A stretch of 37,333 nucleotides of DNA from an uncultured Granulosicoccaceae bacterium. GTDB taxonomy: Bacteria; Pseudomonadota; Gammaproteobacteria; Granulosicoccales; Granulosicoccaceae. The stretch covers positions 1 to 37,333 of the forward strand of contig CALHCI010000208.1 in the NCBI GenBank assembly GCA_937931165.1, written 5' to 3'. This document shows positions 8,891-17,631 of the stretch, piece after piece. The first letter of the stretch is position 1, and the number at the start of each line of letters is the position of its first letter. The position numbers and the translations under genes are program-made. The notes under the pieces were generated by a model, which had not been told where the DNA came from, ran no database searches, and was given only the letters and a program-made list of their open reading frames with translations.

Positions 8891-9177
8891 TATTGGTCTC
8901 CGGCCCCGTGACTGACACCCTCTTCCGGCACACGCCCTTGCAGTCGGTCATTCAGCGCCGCAATCCGTCGGCGCGCGGTTGTTTCACACAGGCACGGTAC
9001 AAATGCATGCACCAGCGCAGCACCGGCAGTCACCGCCAGATAGGCCGCAAAGCCCATTGCCACTCGCATGTGCTGAAAGTAGGTTTCGCCCACTGCCTCG
9101 GGATGATCGATAAATGCGGCCCTGAACGCGGTAGACCGGTCCGGGGCAGATCTGGAGACTCGGGACGATGACGCCAT
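8890..9177 (-). CDS. DUF6356-like small membrane protein
   Basis: A 95-residue protein with a central hydrophobic segment (about residues 42-60, VAMGFAAYLAVTAGAALVHA) preceded by HPEAVGETYFQHM and followed by FVPCLCETTARRRIAALNDRL. The HPxxVGExYxxHM... HAFxPxLxxTxxxRI pattern is what I recall for DUF6356. It is probably an inner-membrane protein with one or two helices. Its function is unknown. It overlaps the class II amidotransferase gene by one base (TAATG). It diverges from the Lrp-type regulator gene across about 110 bp. Confidence 0.7.
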   Translation of the reverse strand: MASSSRVSRSAPDRSTAFRAAFIDHPEAVGETYFQHMRVAMGFAAYLAVTAGAALVHAFVPCLCETTARRRIAALNDRLQGRVPEEGVSHGAGDQ

Positions 9178-9286
9178 GGCTAATTCCTGCGAAAGTAAAT
9201 GTTCCAGAGATTATCGACCAGTATCGATGGGATATTTGGCGATTTTTTTCAACAAATTAGTCATTTTTTGGGATAAAATCACACCA

Positions 9287-9751
9287 ATGAACGACATTCT
9301 TGATAAAAAGAATCGGTCGATCCTGAATTTTCTGCAATCAGATGCCTCAATCAGTGTCGAACAGCTAGCCGACAAAGTCGCGTTGTCGCGCAATGCGTGC
9401 TGGCGAAGAATCAAAGCGCTGGAAGATGCCGGGCTGATTTTGCGTCGCGTCGCACTGCTGAACCCGGAAAAGGTCGGCCTGCCGCTGGTGGCCCTGGTGC
9501 AGGTAAAAACCAACCGCCACGAGGCCGGCTGGCTGGACCAGTTTCGCACCGCCATTATGGATATGCCTGAAGTTGTTGCGGCCTGGCGGATGAGCGGTGA
9601 TCTCGACTACGTACTGCGGGTGCGGGTAGAGTCTGTTGCCGGCTACGATAACTTTTACCAGAGACTCATTGACCGCGTGCCAATGAGCGATGTGTCAGCG
9701 AGTTTTGTACTGGAAGAGATGAAAGACACCACGGCCCTGCCGCTGCTTTAG
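9287..9751 (+). CDS. Lrp/AsnC-family transcriptional regulator
   Basis: A 154-residue regulator. It has an N-terminal winged helix-turn-helix (DKKNRSILNFLQ, then ISVEQLADKVALSRNACWRRIKALEDAGLI) and a C-terminal RAM/AsnC effector domain (VQVKTNRHEA, MPEVVAAWRMSGDLDYVLRV, LPL). Family members sense amino acids or related amines as octamers. The ATG at 9287 gives the normal family length; an open extension upstream to 9176 is dispensable. An AT-rich leader with GATAAAAT precedes it. It converges with the amine-dehydrogenase gene and lies near the transporter operon, making those genes candidate targets, by position only. Confidence 0.9.
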   Translation: MNDILDKKNRSILNFLQSDASISVEQLADKVALSRNACWRRIKALEDAGLILRRVALLNPEKVGLPLVALVQVKTNRHEAGWLDQFRTAIMDMPEVVAAWRMSGDLDYVLRVRVESVAGYDNFYQRLIDRVPMSDVSASFVLEEMKDTTALPLL

Positions 9752-9772
9752 GTGGCTGCAGTTTCCGGGATC

Positions 9773-11851
9773 TCACTCGCCACCCAACCCAAGCTCACGT
9801 CGGAACACACCTTTGTGAGACTCCGGCACATCAAGCTCACGTGCGTACTCATGCCCGGCGTATACAGCCATCGCAATGGTGGCAGGGATATGGCAATCAC
9901 CAATCGCTGTGACTGACTTGATACCACTATCTGCCCAGCGCGCCTGGCTTTCAAATAACTTTGTATATAATTGATTGGAAGCAACCCGTGACGTCAGCGG
10001 AATTACCGTGCTTACTTCATGCACCTCAGTCTTGCCGATATAGACACATGCCAGAGTCACTTTGCCTGCTTCAACATCTTTTATTTCTTTGTTACAAACT
10101 ATTTGCACACCAAGCTCCCGCAGTCGAATCTGTATATGTTCATTTTCCAGTGTGTTGTGCGTCCACTCGGCAATGTCCGCTGCCGCTGTTACCAGTACTA
10201 CCTCGACACCGGACCGTGCCAGTTGCTCTGCGATTGCACTGGCAAGATAGTAATGATCATCATCATAGACCATCACTTTACCGGATGGCATAACACCCGC
10301 CAACACGCTGTCAACGCCGGTAATCATAGAGGGATCTGTAACGGTTAAACTCTGCGGGTGTTGTATACCGTAAAAATCCTCACGCCAACTGGCACCTGTG
10401 GCAATAGCGATATGTGCAATACCGGCATCCAGTATGTCTTCAGTGGTTAAAGTCGAATCGGTATAGGTTTGTACATTTGCTCTTTGGCTAAGCAGATAGC
10501 TGCGATGGTCTGCCACTCGCTGCCATTGCGACAATGACGCCAGTGAAGATTCACGCAACACTCTGCCACCCAGCTTCTCGCCTGCTTCTGATAAGGTCAC
10601 TTCATAACCACGATCAGACAGCGCCACCGCCGCCTCAAGTCCCGCCGGACCACCGCCGACAATCAGCACACTATCACTTGAACCTGCTTGCGCTATGTTT
10701 ACCGGGTGCCACTGCCGTCGCCATTCTTCACCCATAGTCGGGTTTTGCGTGCAGCGCATTGGATGGGCCAGGAAATCTCCGGATGTACACATGTTGCATC
10801 CAATGCACTCACGTATTTCATCCTCAAGCCCCTGATCAATCTTGTTTGGCAGAAACGGATCTGCAATTGACGGACGCGCCGCACCGATCAAATCAATCAC
10901 ACCGCGTTTGATTTGACTGACCATCGTATCCGGCGAGGTAAAGCGCCCGACCCCGACCACCGGTTTGGTGGTTAGCGCCTTCACAAAATCGATATAACGC
11001 TCCTGCCCTCCTTCGACGCCGAAACGCGATGGCATGGAGTCATTGTGCCACGCTGCAACATTTACATCCCACAAGTCCGGGAGTTCGGCAAGCAGACCAA
11101 CAATGTCCTGCGCCTCGTTTTTCTGCATGCCATCCTCACCAAGTAGCTCATCAACAGCAAAGCGCAGTGCTACAGCGCAGCTGTCACCGACGGCATCTTT
11201 CATGTCTGAAAGAATTTCCTTTAACAACCGCACGCGGTTTTCGAGGCTGCCACCGTATTCATCAGTGCGGTGGTTATAGCGACTCAGCAGAAACTGGTAC
11301 AACAGCGTCATCGTGCCATGTGCCGCGTAGGTGTATATGATGTCATAGCCGGCACGCTTTGATCTTACTGCTGCATCGACATACCACTTTCTTAGGTCAC
11401 GAATATCAGATTTATCCATACCCCTGGCATGCACATGGCGAAACCACTCGGTGGGGATAGCAGAAGGCGCCAATGACGGCTGCCTGGTGACATAATTTGC
11501 GACCTCAAAGCCGTTATGCACCAGTTGAATACCCGCCAGCGCGTCGTGACGATGGATTTTTTCAATCATTAATTCGTGCACCGGTAAATCTTCGTCATCC
11601 CACAGGCGCATTAAAGTCGCTGGGGATAAATCACTGGTGGGGTGAATTGAACATTCCTCGGTACACACCACACCCCAGCCGCCCTCTGCTTTCACACCTC
11701 GCATTTCGGCCATTGCACGCGGATACCTGTGCCCCATGCCATTACAGTGCGGTACCTGATAAAAGCGGTTTTTGGTGATTTTGGGGCCAATCGTAACCGG
11801 CTCAAACAACAGATCGTATCGGGAATTTCGCTTTGTCACAGGACGCTGCAC
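9773..11851 (-). CDS. trimethylamine dehydrogenase-family FMN/4Fe-4S amine dehydrogenase
   Basis: A 692-residue enzyme collinear with trimethylamine dehydrogenase. It has an FMN TIM barrel, a 4Fe-4S cluster (C349, C352, C355, C367) and C-terminal ADP/FAD-like domains (SVLIVGGGPAGLEAAV). C36 in FYQVPHC matches the cysteine that forms 6-S-cysteinyl-FMN. Y175 and H178 match the catalytic Tyr/His pair. Of the three aromatic residues that cage trimethylammonium, only one remains (W268). The Tyr60 position is E66 and the Trp355 position is D359. As I recall, histamine dehydrogenase also has Asp at the latter. A more cationic primary or secondary amine, such as a polyamine or an aromatic amine, is therefore likelier than trimethylamine. 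The GTG at 11851 is the earliest start, directly after an in-frame stop. The physiological acceptor would be an electron-transfer flavoprotein, not seen here. Confidence 0.88.
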   Translation of the reverse strand: MQRPVTKRNSRYDLLFEPVTIGPKITKNRFYQVPHCNGMGHRYPRAMAEMRGVKAEGGWGVVCTEECSIHPTSDLSPATLMRLWDDEDLPVHELMIEKIHRHDALAGIQLVHNGFEVANYVTRQPSLAPSAIPTEWFRHVHARGMDKSDIRDLRKWYVDAAVRSKRAGYDIIYTYAAHGTMTLLYQFLLSRYNHRTDEYGGSLENRVRLLKEILSDMKDAVGDSCAVALRFAVDELLGEDGMQKNEAQDIVGLLAELPDLWDVNVAAWHNDSMPSRFGVEGGQERYIDFVKALTTKPVVGVGRFTSPDTMVSQIKRGVIDLIGAARPSIADPFLPNKIDQGLEDEIRECIGCNMCTSGDFLAHPMRCTQNPTMGEEWRRQWHPVNIAQAGSSDSVLIVGGGPAGLEAAVALSDRGYEVTLSEAGEKLGGRVLRESSLASLSQWQRVADHRSYLLSQRANVQTYTDSTLTTEDILDAGIAHIAIATGASWREDFYGIQHPQSLTVTDPSMITGVDSVLAGVMPSGKVMVYDDDHYYLASAIAEQLARSGVEVVLVTAAADIAEWTHNTLENEHIQIRLRELGVQIVCNKEIKDVEAGKVTLACVYIGKTEVHEVSTVIPLTSRVASNQLYTKLFESQARWADSGIKSVTAIGDCHIPATIAMAVYAGHEYARELDVPESHKGVFRRELGLGGE

Positions 11852-12016
11852 TCACAGAGATGAAGCGCCTATGATTACACAGAAACCGGTGACCAGAAAC
11901 GTATCACCCAAACCCGCACAATCCTGCGCGTCGTATCTGATAGGATGTTAGCCAATGTGTGTAGAACTCGCGATGGCTGAAGCCTGGAACATCGCATCGA
12001 CTCTGTAACTAGCCCA

Positions 12017-13354
12017 ATGAACAACAAAAATCTATTTACTGATGACTATAAGCTTGACTCCTACTGGTGGGATAAAACACCACGCCCGACAATAGAATCC
12101 ACCGCACTGCCGGCCAAGTGTGATGTGCTGATTATTGGTTCCGGCTATACCGGGCTAAATGCGGCACTTGTGACTGCACGCGCAGGTCGTTCTACCGTTG
12201 TTGTTGATGCCGAAGATGCGGGCTACGGCTGCAGCACCAGAAACGGCGGTCAAATCAGTACCAGCATCAAGCCGGATATGGCCGCGCTTTCCCGCAAGCA
12301 CGGTGCTGACAAAGCTTTTCAAATTATTAAAGAAGGGCACAACGCACTGTCGTGGATAGAAGACTTTATTACCCATGAGCACATAGACTGCGATTTTCGT
12401 GTGTGCGGTCGATTCCATGCAGCGCATACCGCTAAGCACTTCAAGACGCTAACCGAAGAAGTTAAGCAGCAACCCAAAGGGCTTGAAGTACCTTACACCG
12501 TAATCCCCCGCAGTGAACAAAGGTCTGAACTGGCAACCGATGCCTACCATGGCGGTGTGGTCTATCACCCGCATGCATCAATCGACCCCGGTACTTACCA
12601 CCAACAATTGTTATCGCGCGCAACAGAGGCAGGTGTGCAGATTGTGCCGCGTTGTGCGGTGAGTCAATTACAAGCAGGTACAACAGGAACAAAGGCCAGA
12701 ACAAAGGCCGGAACAAAGGCCGGAACAAAGGCAACAACACAACGTGGGACAATAACCGCAAACGAAGTGATTGTCGCCACCAATGGCTACACCGGCAATA
12801 TCACTCCGTGGCAACAACGGCGCGTTATCCCGATAGGCAGCTACATTATCGCCACCGATGGGCTGGATAAATCCGTCATGGACAGACTGATGCCCAACGA
12901 TCGCATTTACAGCGACACATGCAAGGTAGTCTATTACTATCGCGCGTCACCAGACAGATCCCGTATTTTGTTTGGCGGGCGCGTATCGAGCGCCGAAACC
13001 GACCCGACAAAAAGCGCACCGCTACTCAAAGCAGACCTGGTAAGACTGTTTCCCGAGCTTGCCGATGTGAAGCTGTCACACTCGTGGATGGGCTTCGTAG
13101 CCTACACGTTTGATACGCTGGCACACACCGGAGCACATCAGGGCATCCACTACGCGATGGGCTATTGCGGCTCTGGTGTATCGATGGCAAGTTATTTAGG
13201 CATGCGTGTCGGCCACAAAGTACTCGGCAGCGCTAAAGGCACAACCGGCCTTGACGGCATTGGCTTCCCTACCCGGCCTCTGTACACAGGCAAGCCATGG
13301 TTTCTGCCGGCCGCCGTTGCCTGGTACCGCTACAAAGATCGCTTGCAACGGTAA
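12017..13354 (+). CDS. FAD-dependent amine oxidoreductase (PuuB/DadA-like)
   Basis: A 445-residue protein of the DAO family. A ~35-residue N-terminal arm with SYWWDKTPRP precedes the dinucleotide motif CDVLIIGSGYTGLNAAL. Next come CSTRNGGQ and, at the C-terminus, FGGRVSS and the FAD-closing AMGYCGSGVSMASYLGM. The arm and the RNGGQ motif are typical of gamma-glutamylputrescine oxidoreductase-like enzymes, which oxidise amines with oxygen or a quinone. It lies 126 bp upstream of a polyamine-type ABC importer on the same strand, so it probably oxidises the imported amine. Residues 224-239 are four copies of a TKA-containing tetrapeptide encoded by a 12-bp tandem repeat. This is an insertion in a surface loop, by inference. 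Confidence 0.87.
   Translation: MNNKNLFTDDYKLDSYWWDKTPRPTIESTALPAKCDVLIIGSGYTGLNAALVTARAGRSTVVVDAEDAGYGCSTRNGGQISTSIKPDMAALSRKHGADKAFQIIKEGHNALSWIEDFITHEHIDCDFRVCGRFHAAHTAKHFKTLTEEVKQQPKGLEVPYTVIPRSEQRSELATDAYHGGVVYHPHASIDPGTYHQQLLSRATEAGVQIVPRCAVSQLQAGTTGTKARTKAGTKAGTKATTQRGTITANEVIVATNGYTGNITPWQQRRVIPIGSYIIATDGLDKSVMDRLMPNDRIYSDTCKVVYYYRASPDRSRILFGGRVSSAETDPTKSAPLLKADLVRLFPELADVKLSHSWMGFVAYTFDTLAHTGAHQGIHYAMGYCGSGVSMASYLGMRVGHKVLGSAKGTTGLDGIGFPTRPLYTGKPWFLPAAVAWYRYKDRLQR
12686..12733 (+). repeat. 12-bp tandem repeat, four copies, in-frame in the FAD oxidoreductase gene
   Basis: Four consecutive units at 12686, 12698, 12710 and 12722 read (g/a)gaacaaaggc(c/a), encoding GTKA, RTKA, GTKA, GTKA. 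Units 1 and 3 are identical and the others differ by one base each. The unit length keeps the frame, so copy-number change would lengthen or shorten the protein by four residues at a time. Confidence 0.9.
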
Positions 13355-13361
13355 GTATTTT

Positions 13362-13414
13362 CTTTCAGTCGGGTAGCACTATGCCAGCGTGTATCAGCAT
13401 GCATTGACTGAAAG
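13362..13414. repeat. 9-bp inverted repeat upstream of the binding-protein gene
   Basis: CTTTCAGTC at 13362-13370 and GACTGAAAG at 13406-13414 are perfect inverted copies around a 35-base spacer, in the 126-bp gap between the FAD oxidoreductase and the ABC binding-protein gene. It may be a paired operator site or a weak stem. There is no T-run, so it is not a standard terminator. Confidence 0.4.
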
Positions 13415-13480
13415 CCATTTATTGGTATGGTAGTCACAGGGTGTGTGAAGCACCTTATCCTGTTTAAGCGGAGGAAAAAC

Positions 13481-14527
13481 ATGAGACTAGTACTTGTTGC
13501 CAGTGTGCTGGCAATCGCGTCCGGTGCTGCCAGTGCCGAGCCCATTACGGTGGTTTCCTGGGGAGGCAGCTATGGTGCTGCACAGGACGCCGCGTTGTTT
13601 AACGATGCCTCAAAGAATTCAGGCATTGAAATTATTCGTGAATCCGGCGCCAGTATGTCGAAAACCTGCCTGCAGGTGCAATCGGGTTCTGTTACCTGGG
13701 ATCTGGTGGTAACCGGTTCTGGTGGCAGTGCAGCCGCGGCCGCTGATGGCTGCCTTGAAAAGATCGACTACAGCGTCGTCGACGTTTCCGACTTCTACCC
13801 GAATACTTACACGGACTACTGCGTTGGTTCCGATGTGTTTGCCACCGTCATGGCATGGAACACAGAGAAATTTGGCGAGCCCGGCAGTGATGGTGCGCCG
13901 CAGAGCTGGGCGGACTTCTGGGACGTTGAAAAATTCCCGGGTACCCGTGCCTACCGCGCCAATAACGTAGACGGCGCACTGGAACCTGCACTGATGGCTG
14001 ATGGTGTACCCGCAGAAGAAGTCTACGAGGTACTATCAACACGAGAAGGAATGGAACGCGCCATCAATAAAATTCGTGAGCTCAAGCCACACATAGCGGT
14101 GTTCTGGGATTCAGGTGCTATGCAGGCGCAACTGATGAAAGACAACGAAGTCGATATGACCACCGGCTGGAACGGCCGTTTTGACAACGCCAAAAAAGAT
14201 GGTGCAACCGTGGGTTATTCTTTCGATCAGGCGCTTCTCGACTATGACTGTTTTGCCATGCCTAAAGGCGCACCCAACAAAGACGTAGCGATGAAGTTTC
14301 TTGCTGAAGTATCAAAAGCAGAGTATCAGGCAAACCTGCCATTCCATATCACTTACGGCCCTACTAACAAAAAAGCGTACGAAGTGACTACCGCACCGAA
14401 AGAGCTGATCGAAGCTCTGCCATCGCATCCGAACAATGTACCGATGATGCTTCCGGTCAGCCTGGACTGGTACGCTGCAAACCGTAAAGAGGCTCTTGAG
14501 TTGTACATGGAAATGCTCAGCGAGTAA
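13481..14527 (+). CDS. ABC transporter periplasmic binding protein, polyamine/PotD-like
   Basis: A 348-residue exported protein. A cleavable signal peptide (MRLVLVASVLAIASGAASA, then EPITVV) is followed by VSWGGSYGAAQ, typical of the PotD/AfuA-like solute-binding cluster, and later WNTEKFG, SWADFWDVEKFPG and GWNGRF. The family binds polyamines, aminoethylphosphonate-type compounds or iron. The ligand here is not fixed by sequence alone. A GGAGG ribosome site lies 6 bases before the ATG at 13481, which decides this start over an upstream one at 13427. Two Cys residues in the mature part (near MSKTCLQ and DGCLEK) may form a disulfide. It is the first gene of the importer operon, followed by a likely terminator and then the ATPase and permeases. 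Confidence 0.9.
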   Translation: MRLVLVASVLAIASGAASAEPITVVSWGGSYGAAQDAALFNDASKNSGIEIIRESGASMSKTCLQVQSGSVTWDLVVTGSGGSAAAAADGCLEKIDYSVVDVSDFYPNTYTDYCVGSDVFATVMAWNTEKFGEPGSDGAPQSWADFWDVEKFPGTRAYRANNVDGALEPALMADGVPAEEVYEVLSTREGMERAINKIRELKPHIAVFWDSGAMQAQLMKDNEVDMTTGWNGRFDNAKKDGATVGYSFDQALLDYDCFAMPKGAPNKDVAMKFLAEVSKAEYQANLPFHITYGPTNKKAYEVTTAPKELIEALPSHPNNVPMMLPVSLDWYAANRKEALELYMEMLSE

Positions 14528-14550
14528 TACACACGTTCGCTGTTACGCAC

Positions 14551-14579
14551 CGGCTGACATTCGTCGGCCGATGCTTTTT
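14551..14579 (+). terminator. hairpin with T-run after the binding-protein gene
   Basis: CGGCTGAC (14551-14558) pairs with GTCGGCCG (14563-14570), eight pairs including one G-T wobble, around a 4-base loop, followed by ATGCTTTTT. It sits 24 bp after the binding-protein stop and before the ATPase gene. Partial termination here would give more binding protein than membrane components, a usual arrangement for ABC importers. Confidence 0.5.
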
Positions 14580-14674
14580 ACCGTAGCCAATGCATGTGCG
14601 TATAACACCGGTCAACGTACCGCTTGTGACCAATTACATTTAACAGGTTATTGCAGGTCTCTCAACAATCCCTC

Positions 14675-15781
14675 ATGCCCACAGATTCTGCACTACCCAT
14701 CTATATCAACGGACTCACCAAGAAATACGGTGAGTTGTTTGCACTTGACGCAGTTGATCTGAACATTCGCAGCGGTGAGTTTCTAACACTGCTTGGGCCG
14801 TCAGGATCAGGCAAGACCACCCTGTTAATGGCAATAGCCGGCTTTAACCGTCCCGATGCCGGTAGCATTCAGTTTGGTGACACGGAAATGATTCTGACAC
14901 CGCCACACAAGCGCGATGTCGGCATGGTGTTTCAAAGCTATGCCCTGTTCCCACACATGACAGTAGCGCAAAACATCGCGTTTCCGTTAAAGCTTAGAAA
15001 AGTAACTGAGGCCGAGCGACACCAACGTGTCGAAGAAGCACTGGAAACGGTACAACTGGGTGGCCTTGGCCATCGCCATATTGATCAACTCTCCGGTGGA
15101 CAAAGACAACGTGTGGCACTGGCACGCGCTTTTGTCTTTAAGCCACGCATACTGCTCATGGATGAACCACTCTCGGCACTGGATAAAAAACTGCGTGAAC
15201 GCATGCAGATTGAACTCAAACAGTTACACCGGCAGCTTGGCGTTACCACGGTCTATGTCACGCACGACCAGCGCGAGGCACTGACCATGTCAGACAGAAT
15301 CGCGGTAATCAGCGATGGTAAACTGGCCCAGGTAGACACGCCACAGACAATCTACAATCATCCGGCTAACGGTTTCGTTGCAGATTTTATTGGTGAGTCG
15401 ACCATACTGCCCCTAAACAACGATAGTTCAGGACAACTGTCTTTCAATGGGCAACATGTTCAATCACAACCCGCAGACGCCACTCACCGTGACTGGTCAC
15501 TGGTTATTCGACCGGAGCGTTTGTATCTGAGCGAAATGTCTGACGCACCCGGCCGGCACAATGCCACAGACACCCCACTGGCATTAGACGGCATTGTGAA
15601 AGAAAATGTTTTCCAGGGTGAAACAGCATTTGTGCTGGTGACCATCGATGGCGGGCATGAAGTCTCTGTGCGCTTCGGAACCGGCTCAATGTCACAGGCA
15701 GGTCATCTGCAACCGGGAGATGTTGTGACCGTTTATCTCAACCGCAGTGATGCCATTGTGATTCCGACTGGCGATCACTGA
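14675..15781 (+). CDS. ABC transporter ATP-binding protein, PotA-like
   Basis: A 368-residue ATPase with all nucleotide-binding motifs: Walker A GPSGSGKTT, Q-loop VFQSYALFP, signature LSGGQRQRVALARA, Walker B ILLMDEPLSALD and the switch His in VTHDQ. A ~120-residue C-terminal TOBE-type regulatory region (FIGESTILPL, VIRPERLYL, then VSVRFGTG) follows, as in PotA. It powers uptake through the two permeases encoded directly downstream. I took the ATG at 14675; a TTG eight codons upstream is possible. The gene is one base upstream of the first permease (TGA-C-ATG). Confidence 0.93.
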   Translation: MPTDSALPIYINGLTKKYGELFALDAVDLNIRSGEFLTLLGPSGSGKTTLLMAIAGFNRPDAGSIQFGDTEMILTPPHKRDVGMVFQSYALFPHMTVAQNIAFPLKLRKVTEAERHQRVEEALETVQLGGLGHRHIDQLSGGQRQRVALARAFVFKPRILLMDEPLSALDKKLRERMQIELKQLHRQLGVTTVYVTHDQREALTMSDRIAVISDGKLAQVDTPQTIYNHPANGFVADFIGESTILPLNNDSSGQLSFNGQHVQSQPADATHRDWSLVIRPERLYLSEMSDAPGRHNATDTPLALDGIVKENVFQGETAFVLVTIDGGHEVSVRFGTGSMSQAGHLQPGDVVTVYLNRSDAIVIPTGDH

Positions 15782-15782
15782 C

Positions 15783-16667
15783 ATGACAGCCCGTTCGCTT
15801 AACAGTACCGCGTTAAAGCAGCAGGAACGTATGGAGCAGTGGACGCTGCTGGGCCTCGCCATACCTGCAATTTTCGTGATTCTGCTGGTAGTTATCATAC
15901 CGGTGGGCTGGTTGTTTTATCTTTCATTTATCGGTGACAACGGCCAGTTTACGCTTGAGCACTATCAAAAGATGGTTGAGTACAAGTCTTACTACCGGGT
16001 ATTTCTCAACACGTTTAAAGTCAGCATTCTTACCACGCTGATCTGCATCGTTATCGGCTATCCGATGGCTTATTTTCTGGCTCAGTTACCGGCCCGTTGG
16101 GCGGGGTTCTTTATGCTGGCTGTGCTGCTGCCGTTCTGGACTTCATTGCTTGTAAGAACTTATGCATGGCTGGTACTGCTGCAGCGAAAAGGTATTTTAA
16201 ACGAGTTTGCAATGGACATCGGCTTGTGGGAAAAACCGGTAAAACTGGTACACAACCTCACCGGCACGTTAATCGGTATGGCGCACATCATGTTGCCCTT
16301 TCTGGTATTGCCCCTGTATAACGCAATGAAAAAGATTGATCGTGATCTGATGCAGGCCAGCGCCAACCTCGGGGCTTCTCCCGCAAAGTCGTTCTGGCAA
16401 ATCTACTTTCCACTGTCGTTGCCAGGCATGGTGGCAGGGTCACTCATTGTTTTTGTATTATGCCTTGGCTTTTATGTCACACCGGCGGTACTCGGTGGCG
16501 GTCGTGTCGTGATGGTGGCCACACAAATTACCTCTATTCTTGAAAACCAGTTTAACTGGGGTGCTGCCAGTTCTCTGGGGGTTGTTTTATTGATCGCAAC
16601 CGTGCTGGTTCTGATCATTGCCGGTCGGGTGTTTAAACTCGACACTGCTTTATTCGGGAAGGGGTGA
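15783..16667 (+). CDS. ABC transporter permease, PotB-like
   Basis: A 294-residue inner-membrane protein with about six transmembrane helices, the first at about residues 22-45 (LGLAIPAIFVILLVVIIPVGW). The cytoplasmic EAA loop that docks the ATPase is visible (LMQASANLGASPAKSFW, about residues 186-202). It starts one base after the ATPase stop and overlaps the next permease's possible GTG start. It resembles PotB of spermidine/putrescine importers. Confidence 0.92.
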   Translation: MTARSLNSTALKQQERMEQWTLLGLAIPAIFVILLVVIIPVGWLFYLSFIGDNGQFTLEHYQKMVEYKSYYRVFLNTFKVSILTTLICIVIGYPMAYFLAQLPARWAGFFMLAVLLPFWTSLLVRTYAWLVLLQRKGILNEFAMDIGLWEKPVKLVHNLTGTLIGMAHIMLPFLVLPLYNAMKKIDRDLMQASANLGASPAKSFWQIYFPLSLPGMVAGSLIVFVLCLGFYVTPAVLGGGRVVMVATQITSILENQFNWGAASSLGVVLLIATVLVLIIAGRVFKLDTALFGKG

Positions 16668-16669
16668 TC

Positions 16670-17485
16670 ATGGCCTGGTGGAATAAACCTGCCTCTGACA
16701 CACAGATCACGCACGGCAGCAGGATTTGGCTCTATGTAATAGCGGCAATCATTATGCTGCTGCTGGTCATACCAACATTAATCGTTATACCCATGTCATT
16801 CTCGGACTCGCAGTACCTGGAATTCCCGCCGGAAACCTGGTCAATGCGCTGGTACGAAGAATACTTTGGATCAAAAAAGTGGATGCGCGCTACCGTCACT
16901 TCGCTGCAAGTCGGAACGCTGACCATGCTGGTGGCCACACCGCTCGGCACCATGGCAGCCTATGCGTTATTTGTGTCAGGTCATAAGGCGGCACGTGCCT
17001 TGTTTGTTATTTTGATCACACCCATGATAGTGCCGGTCATTCTGATTGCTATCGGCGCTTTCTACGCCTACGGCAAATTAGGCTTAAACAACTCTATTAC
17101 GGGACTGGTGCTGGCCCATACCGCACTTGCCACCCCGCTGGTCATGATTGTCATTACAGCGGCATTCAGATCGTATGATCTCAATCAGGAGCTGGTTGCC
17201 AGAAGCCTCGGCGCAACCCGGTTAAAAGCCTTTTTTGTTATAACCCTGCCGCAAATCAAATTCTCGGTGATCACGGCAGCACTGCTGTCGTTTTTAACCT
17301 CGTTTGATGAAGTGATCGTCTCAATATTTGTCTCTGGTGGTACCAAGGCTACGCTGACTAAACATATGTTCAGCGCACTCAGAGACTACATTGACCCGAC
17401 TATCGCTGCGATCTCAACCATTATGGTATTGATTTCTACCCTGTTGCTGCTGGCAACCCAGTGGTTTAGCTCACGTCAGAAGTAA
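16670..17485 (+). CDS. ABC transporter permease, PotC-like
   Basis: A 271-residue six-helix permease with the EAA loop ELVARSLGATRLKAFF. The ATG at 16670 is preceded by GGGAAGGGG, which favours it over the GTG at 16664 that overlaps the PotB-like stop. It is the last gene of the importer operon. Together with the preceding genes it makes a complete type I importer for a polyamine-like or other cationic solute. Confidence 0.92.
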   Translation: MAWWNKPASDTQITHGSRIWLYVIAAIIMLLLVIPTLIVIPMSFSDSQYLEFPPETWSMRWYEEYFGSKKWMRATVTSLQVGTLTMLVATPLGTMAAYALFVSGHKAARALFVILITPMIVPVILIAIGAFYAYGKLGLNNSITGLVLAHTALATPLVMIVITAAFRSYDLNQELVARSLGATRLKAFFVITLPQIKFSVITAALLSFLTSFDEVIVSIFVSGGTKATLTKHMFSALRDYIDPTIAAISTIMVLISTLLLLATQWFSSRQK

Positions 17486-17631
17486 CGCAGAACCGCGACC
17501 ACCGGCACAGTCATCACCAGTATTCCCGCTGACACCATCCACCAATTCTCCAGTCGTATCCCCGTTTACCATGTCATTCCAGGCACTGACAGCGATTGGC
17601 GCTTGACATTTGCCACCTGGATAACGAAAAC

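Noticed and set aside
8890..9171. Plus-strand open frame at 8794-9171 with many Arg and Pro
   Set aside because: It is antisense to the DUF6356-like gene and has no recognisable domain.
8126..9177. Ergothioneine pathway member (egtC)
   Set aside because: The fold fits, but no egtA, egtB, egtD or egtE is near, and the coupled gene is a DUF6356-like protein.
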